From assembly GCF_965215815.1 (NCBI RefSeq), contig NZ_CBDCEO010000012.1, forward strand, positions 62,001 through 126,000: a DNA stretch of 64,000 bases, read 5' to 3'. Below are positions 51,489 through 61,064 of this stretch, piece by piece (within the stretch, counting starts at the first letter, position 1; each line of letters begins with the position of its first letter). The stretch comes from Poriferisodalis sp965215815 (GTDB lineage: Bacteria > Actinomycetota > Acidimicrobiia > Acidimicrobiales > Poriferisodalaceae). The translations under genes were made by a program, and so were the position numbers. The notes below the pieces were generated by a model. That model made no database searches. It was given only the letters and a program-made list of their open reading frames with translations, and was not told the DNA's origin.

Positions 51489-52455
51489 TTACGGGGGTGG
51501 CCGGGTCGGGGGTTGGAGCCGGAAGCGGCCGGTGTTGGGGTTGTGTTTGACGGCGAAGCCTTCTTGGTGGATCTTGTCGTGGCATCGGTTGCAGACCGAC
51601 ACGAGGTTGCCGTAGTCGGTGGGGCCGTCGTCCTGCCATTCGATGATGTGGTGGGATCGGCGTGCCGTCAGACAGACGGGCCTTGGTGAGCTGGTGGTTC
51701 ACCATGTCGTAGTCCGCCACGACCAGCAGCGAGGTGCCTGCAGGCCGCTGCGCGTCAGGTTCGAGGATCAGCTTCGCTATCGCGTCGGCAGTGCGCTGGG
51801 GATGGCTGGGCCGCGCTGCGGGGTCTTCGTGGTGGTACAGGTGGCGCTCCATTGCTGCGATCACCGTCGCCAGCCGAGCGCCGGTGACGCTGTCGAATTG
51901 TGCGTTGAGCACGACCATGCCGTTGTCACGGCTCGTGAACACTCGCCCGGTGCGCGCCTGACGCTGCTGCTCGAGCACCGAGGCACCGTCGTCGCTGCTG
52001 TGGTCGGCCACATGGCGTGCCACGGTGCGACGGAACTCGTCGCAGCCCTCGTGCTGTGCCCGCTGGGCCAGGAACCCTTCGTCGATGGGGCCCTCAGTTG
52101 CTGCACGCGCGATCAGCTGTGCATGGCCGGCAGGAACCAAGCCGCTGGCCAGACCCTTACGCGTCGCGTCCAGTTCGCTCAGCGCCATCGCTGCCTTGAC
52201 ATCCCCACGCGCAGCGCGCCCTGAAATCAACAGCGTGTCTTTGGCGGTGTGCTCGGCGACAGACGCTCCCTTGCGGCGGGCGATCTCGCCCAACGCGGCC
52301 GCTTTCATTGCCGCCAGCGCCGAATCGGCCCGCCCGAGCTCTCGCAACCGGGCACGCAAACCCGCATCGCACAGCCCCGACACATCCACCGAGTCCACAC
52401 GCACCCCAGCGACCGCAGCCCTGCCCTGCGAACCGGATTCTCCGCCGCTCTCCAT
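51489..52455 (-). pseudogene. DUF222-HNH endonuclease gene with internal deletion and frameshift
   Basis: From ATG 52455 the minus strand encodes a DUF222 domain (LRARLRELGRADSALAAMKAAALGEIARRKGASVAEHTAK ... TSLLVVADYDMVNHQLTKARLSDGTPIP). At about 51655 the sequence jumps to HHIIEWQDDGPTDYGNLVSVCNRCHDKIHQEGF in another frame, ending at a TAA at 51491-51489. In intact relatives roughly 60-70 residues (with the CxxC half of the HNH site) stand between these pieces. The deletion removed them and shifted the frame. DUF222-HNH genes are multicopy mobile-type genes in actinobacteria. The 51207-51488 strip contains no gene. Confidence 0.8.
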
Positions 52456-52514
52456 GAGAACAAACGTACGAGAGGGGTGTTACAGCCATGATGTTGGGGT
52501 CAGCAGTCGGGCCC

Positions 52515-52576
52515 GGGATGGCCACGTTGACACCGATCATCCCCACGGGCGCTTCCCGCCGGAACCGCCGTGCCGC
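52515..52576 (-). pseudogene. Fragment of a methylmalonate-semialdehyde dehydrogenase gene
   Basis: About 61 bases match the intact dehydrogenase gene at 56857-56917 with some six differences. On the minus strand they encode AARRFRREAPVGMIGVNVAIP, after which similarity ends abruptly. There is no start or stop belonging to it. It is a displaced gene scrap in the accessory patch. Confidence 0.75.
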
Positions 52577-52697
52577 CCCGCGTGTGCACAGCACCCTCGG
52601 ACCCGCTCGTGAGTGGGTGGAGGGACGGCGATCCAAGCCGATGGCTGTGGCACACAGATAACGTGTGTCACAATTACTGTGGCACAGCAGGAGACTG

Positions 52698-52994
52698 ATG
52701 GGCATGCGAAACATCACGGTGACAATTGACGACGACACGCACCGGTTGGCGCGCATTCGCGCTGCTGAGTTGGACACCTCGGTGTCTGCGCTGGTTCGCG
52801 GCTACCTCAGGCGTCTCGCAAGTGGCGATGGTGGCGTGCTGGATGACGACGAGGACTCGCCTGAGACGGCACAGCAGCGGCGGAGCAGGCATCTTGACGA
52901 CGTGCTGAGCGTCATAGCTGCATCTGCTGGTGGCTTCCGGACGGCTGACAATCTGTCGCGCGAAGAACTGTACGAGCGCAGTGCGTCTCGTTGA
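52698..52994 (+). CDS. vapB: VapB-like ribbon-helix-helix antitoxin
   Basis: 98 residues. MRNITVTIDDDTHRLARIRAAELDTSVSALVRGYLRRL is the RHH DNA-binding half; the acidic middle (DDDEDSPETAQQRR) and SREELYERSASR are the toxin-binding tail. AGGAG lies six bases upstream of the ATG at 52698. It overlaps the VapC gene by 14 bases. It should repress its own promoter. Confidence 0.85.
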   Translation: MGMRNITVTIDDDTHRLARIRAAELDTSVSALVRGYLRRLASGDGGVLDDDEDSPETAQQRRSRHLDDVLSVIAASAGGFRTADNLSREELYERSASR

Positions 52995-53394
52995 CACGGA
53001 CGTCCTGCTCTATGCGGCAAGTCCCGCGCCCGACGATGCCGCCAAGCACGGACTCGCCGTGGCGCTGCTCAAGCAGCCCGACCTGGCGCTCTCGGTGCAG
53101 GTGCTGGCCGAGTTCTTCGTTCAGGCCACTCGACGCAACCGCCCCCATGCCCTCAGTGCCGAACTGGCGATGCGCTTTCTCAGCGTCTTCGACGACTTCC
53201 CGGTCCAGCCGATCACGGCCGAGGTCTTTCGTGCTGGTGTGTCGCTCAGCCAGCGCTTCGGGCTGTCCTACTGGGATGGCGCGATTCTTGCTGCTGCCCA
53301 GGCATTGGGCTGCGATGCCGTGTACTCCGAGGACATGAGCGCACAGCAGGACTACGACGGCTTGCGGGTCATCAACCCATTCGTCGAGCAGTGA
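52981..53394 (+). CDS. vapC: VapC-like PIN-domain toxin
   Basis: 137 residues with the PIN-fold RNase residues: D5/D7 in RLVDTDVLLYAAS, Glu in QVLAEFFVQAT, Asp in LSYWDGAILAAA and acidic SEDM near 117. It cleaves RNA (usually tRNA) when not bound by VapB. The GTG start at 52981 lies in the end of the antitoxin gene. The last line of the PIN fold, GLRVINPF, is intact. Confidence 0.88.
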   Translation: MRLVDTDVLLYAASPAPDDAAKHGLAVALLKQPDLALSVQVLAEFFVQATRRNRPHALSAELAMRFLSVFDDFPVQPITAEVFRAGVSLSQRFGLSYWDGAILAAAQALGCDAVYSEDMSAQQDYDGLRVINPFVEQ

Positions 53395-53436
53395 CGGCCA
53401 TCGAAGCGTCCGGGTGTCGCAGATCGCCCGACGGGA

Positions 53437-55272
53437 TCACCAACCGGCGCGGTCAAGCAGCTCCTTGAGCCGGCGCTTCGCCCGGTGCTCAGTCCGGACG
53501 CGTTGCAGCAGCGAATCGAACAATTCCGGCTCGCCCGCATCGGCTGCCAGACGCTGAATTCGAGACATCAGATCGACGGCGGACTTGTATTGGTTGGCCT
53601 TCTTGCGGTCGATGATCGCCAGCGCCGCCGAGGCGTAGACCGTGATCGAGTCACGAGGTGAGCGTTGCTCTCGTTCCCTCGCGAGCGTCATCCACATCTG
53701 GCTGCTCGTGCCCAGTTGCACAGCCGTGTCCCATGCTTGCTGAGCGTGACCTTCGAAGAGCAGGATCTCCGTCAAGATGGCTGCTGCTGCTGCTGCGGGC
53801 GCGGCGGAAGCGTCGTCAGACATGACGTCTTCGGGCACCGAACCATCAGCCGGCGCCCCGTAAGCCAGCAACGTGTTGTCACCGCTCGGATCGAGCCGTC
53901 CGAGCAGATGCTTGCGGCCTCGGCTCAGCCAGTCGACACCGGTGTCCTCCTGCTTCAGGCGGCGGTAGTTGCTCAGCGACGGACTCGCCTCAAACGTCTT
54001 CCAGTACAGATCGACGGCGGCTTCGGTCTCGCCCCGCTCGCGCAGCTTGCGAGCCAGAAAATCGCGGGTATTACCGGCATGCCATGAGCCGTGCCCCGTG
54101 CCTGACAGACCCCGACGGGCCCACTCGACAGCTTCGTCGTCACGGCCGGCCCGTTCGAAGGCAGCGGCGATCTCGACCATGTCGGAGGGGCGAATTCGTT
54201 CGCGCCGGTGCGCCTCGACGAGTGCGTCGGGGTCGTCCATGGCAAGCGCCCAACCGATCATCGCTTCACGCAGGCGGGAAACGTCCGACGACCAGCCGTC
54301 GTCTTTGGGGTCGATCTGCCGCCATTGGGGCTCGATTGCACGGCGGAACGCGGTCAGCCCTGAGGGGCCGAGCACGTCCGCATATGTCACTGCCGACCGG
54401 TAGAATCCGTCCAATTCTGACGTCGTCTCGAGCTTCGCGAGGCGCTTCGCCAGCTTGACCGGGTCTGATGTGCTCTGCTCGCACGCCTGAAGATGCAGAT
54501 CCGCCAGTCGGTCGGATATAACCGTCAGCCACCCGTCAGAGTCGTCCACAAGGCCCATCGCCGTGTCCGCCCGCCTGTGCGCATATTCAGCGAGCTGCGC
54601 TACTGCGGGGCCATGACCTGCATCGCAGAGATCCACCATCGCGTCGATCATTTCGTCGACAATTTCTGCCCACTCGTGAACTTCGTGATAGCTCACATGA
54701 CGCCCGGCGTCGAAAACGCCCCTGATCCGCTGACGCCATCCATCCAAGTCCGGTCCTATGCCTTGCTCGGACCTTGCTTCGAGCAGCAGGCGTTCGCGTA
54801 AGCGCCAATCGTCGGCAGCCTGCTGCAGAACGATCTCTGCCAGCCGTTCGACGTCGAGCCGGTGCACGAACCCCTCGAGCAGGGGGACATCAGGGTCGGC
54901 GCTTCGGCTGCGCTGCGACGGCCGCGTTGGCTCGCTCGCGCCTTCGGGACGCTCGCCGGTGCGCAGCAGCGACAACGCCACGGCGACGCAATGCTTGCAG
55001 AACGAGCCGTCTTCGGCCGCAGGGCACGAGCACGACCAGTTCAGCGTGTCGGCGTCGAGCCACAACTCAACGTCGTACGGCATTGTTCCGCGCACCGTCG
55101 CGCGCACCCCTTTGTCGCTCGCTGCCGCCGATTCCACCCGACGGTCATTCAGGTATCCGACCCCTCGCTGAAAGGAGCGCAGACCGGCGAGTTCCCCGAT
55201 CATGTGTTCGTCGAGCACTTCGTCCAGCTCGTCTGAACGACTCGATCCGCTCAATTCCCCGATATCGGTCAC
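53437..55272 (-). CDS. SWIM zinc-finger protein with TPR-like helices
   Basis: 611 residues from the GTG at 55272, which has AGGAAATCAGG upstream. Residues ~25-100 contain a SWIM zinc finger, CSCPAAEDGSFCKHC (CxCx8CxHC), after the typical FQRGVGYLNDRRV lead. The remaining ~500 residues are helical repeats (AAFERAGRDDEAVEWARRGL, LRERGETEAAVDLYWKTFEASPS) like those of actinobacterial SWIM proteins. The SWIM motif binds DNA or protein. Function in these proteins is unknown; some are partners of SNF2 helicases, but none is adjacent. Confidence 0.83.
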   Translation of the reverse strand: MTDIGELSGSSRSDELDEVLDEHMIGELAGLRSFQRGVGYLNDRRVESAAASDKGVRATVRGTMPYDVELWLDADTLNWSCSCPAAEDGSFCKHCVAVALSLLRTGERPEGASEPTRPSQRSRSADPDVPLLEGFVHRLDVERLAEIVLQQAADDWRLRERLLLEARSEQGIGPDLDGWRQRIRGVFDAGRHVSYHEVHEWAEIVDEMIDAMVDLCDAGHGPAVAQLAEYAHRRADTAMGLVDDSDGWLTVISDRLADLHLQACEQSTSDPVKLAKRLAKLETTSELDGFYRSAVTYADVLGPSGLTAFRRAIEPQWRQIDPKDDGWSSDVSRLREAMIGWALAMDDPDALVEAHRRERIRPSDMVEIAAAFERAGRDDEAVEWARRGLSGTGHGSWHAGNTRDFLARKLRERGETEAAVDLYWKTFEASPSLSNYRRLKQEDTGVDWLSRGRKHLLGRLDPSGDNTLLAYGAPADGSVPEDVMSDDASAAPAAAAAAILTEILLFEGHAQQAWDTAVQLGTSSQMWMTLAREREQRSPRDSITVYASAALAIIDRKKANQYKSAVDLMSRIQRLAADAGEPELFDSLLQRVRTEHRAKRRLKELLDRAGW

Positions 55273-55495
55273 GACCTGATTTCCTAGTCGATGGCACCGA
55301 AGCCACGATGTTCGTGCAATCCGGCCGAGTGACGGGCCATCCCGCCGCAGCACGGCACCGCCCCCTCGAATTCCACCTCGAAATAGCCAACCTCAGTGCC
55401 GCCCAGCTCGAAACCGGGCAACAGACTTGACACGAGATACCACTGCACGGATCGTCCCAGCTTGGATGCGCAGACCCGCGAAACGGCGCCGGGCG

Positions 55496-56587
55496 TCAGA
55501 TAGGAAAGCGGCGGCGGAGCCAGTCGGCGAGGAGCGGGTCGATGACTTCGAGTCGCTCTTGGGCGCGGCGCACGATGCCGTTGCCGATCAGTTTCTCGGC
55601 CGCGTCTTGGGCGCTGCCGGGGGGAAGCTCAAGTGCCGACGCAGCGGCGCCGTAGATACTGCCGCCCGCAGCGATGGCTCGCAGCGTCTCTTGCTGGCCG
55701 GTTGGCAACAGGCTGAAGATACGTTCGGAGGCTGCGTCGACGTTGGTGCGCACCTCGGCGAGTGCCGCCTCCCATGCCGGCATATCGGCCGTCTCGCCCG
55801 GCTCGACACGTCTCCAGAGGGCATCTGCGAGTTGCATGGCACGTTGGGGGTGCCCGGCGGCGACTGCAACGATCCGGCTGGTGATTCCTCCGGTGTGCCG
55901 CTGCGTGGTCTCGAAGCCGTCTTCGACGATGTGGCCGACGGCGGCGTCGCTGAGCGGTCCGATTTCCACGAGGTCGGCTTGAGCGAAGAAGGGCTGGGTC
56001 TGCTCGCTGAACAGCGCTCGCATCGTTGAGGGTTCCGAGCCAGCGAAGACGATGCCGAGCGACTGGAAGTGATGCTGCAGCTCGGTCCGCAGCACCCCCG
56101 CGCCTCCTTGGATGTTGGCGACGCCTGAGAACTCGTCGAATACGACGAACAGGTCGTGACGCTGCGCTGCTGAGGTAAGCACTCCGAGCAGGTTGCGCAA
56201 CGACAACACCGGGTCCGGACGATACTTGGGGCTGCGAGTGAGCTCGACGCCTAGCACCCCGATGCGCAGCGCCATCGTGGCAGCGATGGAGTCGAGCGCT
56301 CGGCGTACGGGACCGACGACGGACGCGAGACCGCGGTCGACCGCCGCGGCGAAGTCGGCCATCGACGTGAGCTGGTAGAGGTCGATCCACACAGGTTGTG
56401 GGCCGACGGCAGCCAAGTCGGCCGCCACGCGCTTGAGCAGGCTTGTCTTGCCGAAACGTCGCGGCCCCACCAACGCGGTCAACCGCCGATCCGCGATTCG
56501 CTGGGCGAGATCGACAGCGAGGCTCTCGCGGCCTGTCACCTGCTCGGGTCGCAACGGTCCGTGATGCGGAAACGGACTCCGGTCCAT
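55496..56587 (-). CDS. Archaeal-type AAA ATPase (STAND-like)
   Basis: 363 residues. FPHHGPLRPEQVTGRESLAVDLAQRI leads to Walker A GPRRFGKTS (K47) and Walker B DLFVVFDEFSGV, followed by sensor-like IVFAGSEPSTM and a winged-helix end (LRAIAAGGSIYGAAASALELPPGS... IVRRAQERLEVIDPLLADWLRRRFP). This matches the archaeal ATPase family common in hyperthermophiles and actinobacteria. The ATG at 56587 is used because repeated operator-like sequences lie just upstream of it (56599-56637); an in-frame GTG at 56623 would put them inside the gene. Often regarded as selfish or regulatory; role unknown. Confidence 0.83.
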   Translation of the reverse strand: MDRSPFPHHGPLRPEQVTGRESLAVDLAQRIADRRLTALVGPRRFGKTSLLKRVAADLAAVGPQPVWIDLYQLTSMADFAAAVDRGLASVVGPVRRALDSIAATMALRIGVLGVELTRSPKYRPDPVLSLRNLLGVLTSAAQRHDLFVVFDEFSGVANIQGGAGVLRTELQHHFQSLGIVFAGSEPSTMRALFSEQTQPFFAQADLVEIGPLSDAAVGHIVEDGFETTQRHTGGITSRIVAVAAGHPQRAMQLADALWRRVEPGETADMPAWEAALAEVRTNVDAASERIFSLLPTGQQETLRAIAAGGSIYGAAASALELPPGSAQDAAEKLIGNGIVRRAQERLEVIDPLLADWLRRRFPI

Positions 56588-56598
56588 GCCGCGTGCAT

Positions 56599-56637
56599 AC
56601 TCGGAGATTTTGAGTAAAAACACTCGGAAAAATTGAG
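56599..56637. repeat. Two 16-bp direct repeats upstream of ATPase gene
   Basis: ACTCGGAGATTTTGAG (56599-56614) and ACTCGGAAAAATTGAG (56622-56637) are alike in 13 of 16 bases with a 23-bp period, and each is flanked by ACTC...GAG(T/C) inverted ends. Position and form suggest tandem binding sites, perhaps for the gene's own winged-helix product. Confidence 0.55.
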
Positions 56638-56683
56638 CAATATGGCCGCGATCTGGCTATGGGCGATAGCGGGCACTGCTCCC

Positions 56684-58180
<1,497 letters not shown>

Positions 58181-58287
58181 GAGAGTCCTCCTTGCCGGCA
58201 GCGCCCAGTGCTTGACGAGCGCGCCGAATGACGTATTTTCGCAGCCTTGCGGGGTGCACGGGAACGCACTTTGGGGGCGGCGCCGGG

Positions 58288-58381
58288 AGCAGCGTTGCGA
58301 GGTGATCGAAAATGCTCTTGAGAGCGGCGCTTTAAGCAGCGTTGCGGGTTGATCGGGCGTGCTGTAGGGAGCAGCGTTGCG
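58288..58381. repeat. Three AGCAGCGTTGCG repeats
   Basis: AGCAGCGTTGCG occurs at 58288, 58335 and 58370; the first two are also followed by similar GGTGATCG/GGTTGATCG words. They lie in the 230-bp region between the dehydrogenase and VOC gene starts. Meaning unknown; possibly degenerate tandem duplication. Confidence 0.6.
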
Positions 58382-58410
58382 TTCTGCGGGCCGTGGCTAG
58401 AGTCCGCGCC

Positions 58411-58923
58411 ATGAGCGATGTGCAACCGATTCCCGCCGACCGGCCGTTCGTCGTGCCCTACATGACGATCGGTGCCCGTACTGACGGTTCGCCCGGCGGT
58501 GCTGCCGATGCCATCGAGTGGTACACGGCCGCGTTCGGCGCCCGCGAGGCGCACCGGCAGGCCACACCCGACGGCAGCAAGCTGATTCACGCCGAGATGG
58601 TCCTGGGCGACGGTCTGATCTTCCTGGCCGACGACTTTCCAGAGTTCTCCGGCTCGGAATCAGCCCCAGCCGCACTTGGCGGCTCGTCGGTCACCTTGCA
58701 CCGCTACGTCGACGACTGTGACGCAACCATCGAGGCGGCCGTGGCGCAAGGTGCTGAGTTGACCATGCCGCCGGCGGACATGTTCTGGGGAGACCGCTTC
58801 GGCGGCATCCGCGATCCGTTCGGTCACAACTGGTCGATCGCCACCCATGTGCGAGACGCGACTCCCGAGGAAATGGAAGCCGCGGCCGCCGAGATGTTCG
58901 CAGGCAGTCCACCAGAAGGCTGA
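58411..58923 (+). CDS. VOC-superfamily (PhnB/glyoxalase-like) protein
   Basis: 170 residues. Two beta-alpha-beta-beta-beta modules are seen: AADAIEWYTAAFGAREAHRQATPDG with HAEMVLGDGLIFLADDFP, and VTLHRYVDDCDATIEAAVAQGAE with WGDRFGGIRDPFGHNWSIATH. His of HAEM and Glu-like positions fit a metal site. This is the PhnB-like branch found with catabolic genes; substrate unknown. The ATG at 58411 is four bases after CCGCG, without a strong ribosome-binding site. It stops three bases before the next gene, an SDR, so the two form one transcript. Confidence 0.85.
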   Translation: MSDVQPIPADRPFVVPYMTIGARTDGSPGGAADAIEWYTAAFGAREAHRQATPDGSKLIHAEMVLGDGLIFLADDFPEFSGSESAPAALGGSSVTLHRYVDDCDATIEAAVAQGAELTMPPADMFWGDRFGGIRDPFGHNWSIATHVRDATPEEMEAAAAEMFAGSPPEG

Positions 58924-58926
58924 TCC

Positions 58927-59880
58927 ATGGCGGTCACTGAACTCGCGGGACGTATTGCCGTGGTCACCGGCGGCGGCGACGGGATGGGACGCGAGTTGGT
59001 GTGCCAGCTCGCAGCGGCAGGCGCACACGTCGCGGCGTGCGATCTCAATGCTGAGACGCTGGAGCAGGCCGCCGAGCTGGCCACGTCGCAGGCAGCAAGC
59101 GGTGTGCGAATCACCACGCACCTGTGCGATGTCACTGACGCAGATGCCGTGGCAACATTCGCGGCCGAGGTCGCAGCACAACACGACACCGACTACGTCA
59201 ACCTGCTGTTCAACAACGCCGGCATCGGCCACGGCGGCAGCTTCGTGATCGATGATCAGCGAGCTGCGTGGGACAAGACCTTCGAGGTGTGCTGGAACGG
59301 GGTACTGAACTGCGCTCGCGCCTTCATGAACCTGCTCGTCCGCTCAGATGCGGCAGCGATCGTGAACACCAGCAGCGCCATGGCCGTCTGGGCGTCGCTC
59401 GGTCCAGGCGTGACGGACACGGCGTACTGCGCGGCAAAGTTCGCCGTGAAGGGGTTCACCGAGGCGCTCATGGTCGATCTCGCGCAGCACGCGTCCCACG
59501 TCAGCGCCCACGTAGTGATGCCCGGCCACATCGGCACGTTGATCGATCTGAACAGCGTCTCCGCTCACGGTCTCGATGCGCCGGTGCTACGCAAGACCGT
59601 GGCGGCCCGGGGGGTGGCGCTCGATCAGTCCAGCGACACCGAGGTTGAGGCATTGGTCCTCGACCTCTACACGCGCTTCCGAGACGACGCCCCGACGACA
59701 GCAACCGAGGCCGCCCAGATCATCTTGGCGGGAGTCCTTGCGGGCAATTGGCGCATCCTGGTCGGCGATGACGCGAAGGCCATCGACAATGCAGTGCGCG
59801 CCGATCCTGAGTCGGCTTACGAACCGGAGTTCTTCGAGAGGCTGCGCAACGCGGGCCACCTGCAGACGTTCGGCCGCTAG
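58927..59880 (+). CDS. Short-chain dehydrogenase/reductase, copy 1
   Basis: 317 residues of the classical SDR type. Cofactor loop VVTGGGDGMGRELV (TGxxxGxG), CDLNAET after beta-2, NNAG motif (LLFNNAGIGHGG) and catalytic Y167-xxx-K171 (AYCAAKFAVKGF). Asp in CDLN favours NAD(H). The C-terminal ~80 residues (DDAKAIDNAVRADPESAYEPEFFERLRNAG) are longer than in minimal SDRs. It is near-identical in plan and length to the gene at 60067, 1140 bases away. Confidence 0.9.
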   Translation: MAVTELAGRIAVVTGGGDGMGRELVCQLAAAGAHVAACDLNAETLEQAAELATSQAASGVRITTHLCDVTDADAVATFAAEVAAQHDTDYVNLLFNNAGIGHGGSFVIDDQRAAWDKTFEVCWNGVLNCARAFMNLLVRSDAAAIVNTSSAMAVWASLGPGVTDTAYCAAKFAVKGFTEALMVDLAQHASHVSAHVVMPGHIGTLIDLNSVSAHGLDAPVLRKTVAARGVALDQSSDTEVEALVLDLYTRFRDDAPTTATEAAQIILAGVLAGNWRILVGDDAKAIDNAVRADPESAYEPEFFERLRNAGHLQTFGR

Positions 59881-59913
59881 CCGCGCACCGGTGCCGAGGT
59901 GCTCATAACACCT

Positions 59914-59949
59914 GCCGAGATGTTCGCGGGCGGTCCGGCGGAAGGCTGA
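59914..59949 (+). pseudogene. Duplicated 3' tail of the VOC gene
   Basis: The 36 bases from gccgagatgttcg to the tga repeat the last 36 bases of the VOC gene (58888-58923) with five changes. They show that the duplication that made the second SDR gene also carried the end of the preceding gene. The remainder of 59881-60066 shows nothing recognisable. Confidence 0.75.
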
Positions 59950-60066
59950 TCGGGCATCCGACGTGCCGGTTCGGCGCGCGACCGCCGTCGCGCTGCCAGA
60001 CTGCGGCCTCGCACGGGGAGACGGGCGGCACATGCCGCCCGCGAATCAGCACAGGGGGAGCGACCC

Positions 60067-61020
60067 ATGGCGGTCACTGAACTCGCAGGACGTATTGCCG
60101 TCGTCACCGGCGGCGGCACCGGGATGGGACGCGAGCTGGTGTGCCAGCTCGCAGCAGCAGGCGCGCACGTTGCGGCCTGTGATCTCAATACCGAGACGCT
60201 GCAGCAAGCCGCCGAGACGGCGGCGTCGCAGGCGGCGAGTGGTTTGCGAATCACGACGCACCAGTGCGATGTCACTGACGCGGATGCCGTGGCAGCATTC
60301 GCCGCTGAGGTCGCGGCACAGCACGACACCGACCACATCAACCTGCTGTTCAACAACGCCGGCGTCGGCGGCGGCGGCAGCTTTGTGATCGACGACCAGC
60401 GCGAAGCGTGGGACAAGACCTTCGACGTCTGCTGGGACGGTGTGCTGAATTGCGCCCGGGCGTTCATGGACATGCTCGTCCGCTCAGATGCCGGAGCGAT
60501 GGTCAACACCAGCAGCATCAACGGTTTCTGGGCTACCGTCGGGCCGGGCCTGCCTCACACGTCCTATAGCGCCGCGAAGTTCGCGGTGAAGGGCTTCACC
60601 GAAGCGCTCATGGTGGATCTCGCCGTGCATGCTCCGCACGTCAGCGCCCACGTCGTCATGCCCGGTCACATCGGCACCTCGATCGCGCTGAACAGCACCG
60701 AGACGCATGGCCTCGATGTCCCGCTGCTGCGCAAGACGATGGCGGCTCGGGGGATCCCGCTCGATCAGTTCAGCGATGGTGAGATTGAGGCGTTGGTCGT
60801 CGAACGCAATACGCGATTTCGTGACGACGCCCCGACGACGGCCGCTCAGGCCGCCCAGATCATCCTGTCGGGAGTGCTGGCCGGCCAGTGGCGCATTCTC
60901 GTCGGTGACGACGCGCATGTCATTGACGAGAACGTCCGTGCTGACCCCGAGTCCGCCTACGAACCGGAGTTCTTCGAAGCACTCCGCGACGCGGGGCACC
61001 TGCACGCGTTGGCCCGCTAG
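60067..61020 (+). CDS. Short-chain dehydrogenase/reductase, copy 2
   Basis: 317 residues, paralogue of the gene at 58927. Same cofactor loop with Thr for Asp (TGGGTGMGRELV), NNAGVGGGG, and catalytic Y167/K171 (SYSAAKFAVKGF). The substrate-proximal segment differs (NTSSINGFWATVGPGLPHTS against NTSSAMAVWASLGPGVTDTA), so the copies may now have different substrates. A GGGGGAGCG purine run lies before the ATG. It is followed after 44 bp by the DmdA-like gene, probably in the same transcript. Confidence 0.9.
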   Translation: MAVTELAGRIAVVTGGGTGMGRELVCQLAAAGAHVAACDLNTETLQQAAETAASQAASGLRITTHQCDVTDADAVAAFAAEVAAQHDTDHINLLFNNAGVGGGGSFVIDDQREAWDKTFDVCWDGVLNCARAFMDMLVRSDAGAMVNTSSINGFWATVGPGLPHTSYSAAKFAVKGFTEALMVDLAVHAPHVSAHVVMPGHIGTSIALNSTETHGLDVPLLRKTMAARGIPLDQFSDGEIEALVVERNTRFRDDAPTTAAQAAQIILSGVLAGQWRILVGDDAHVIDENVRADPESAYEPEFFEALRDAGHLHALAR

Positions 61021-61064
61021 CTGCGCACTGGTCGCGAGTTCACATCGCCGGGCCGGAGCTCGGG

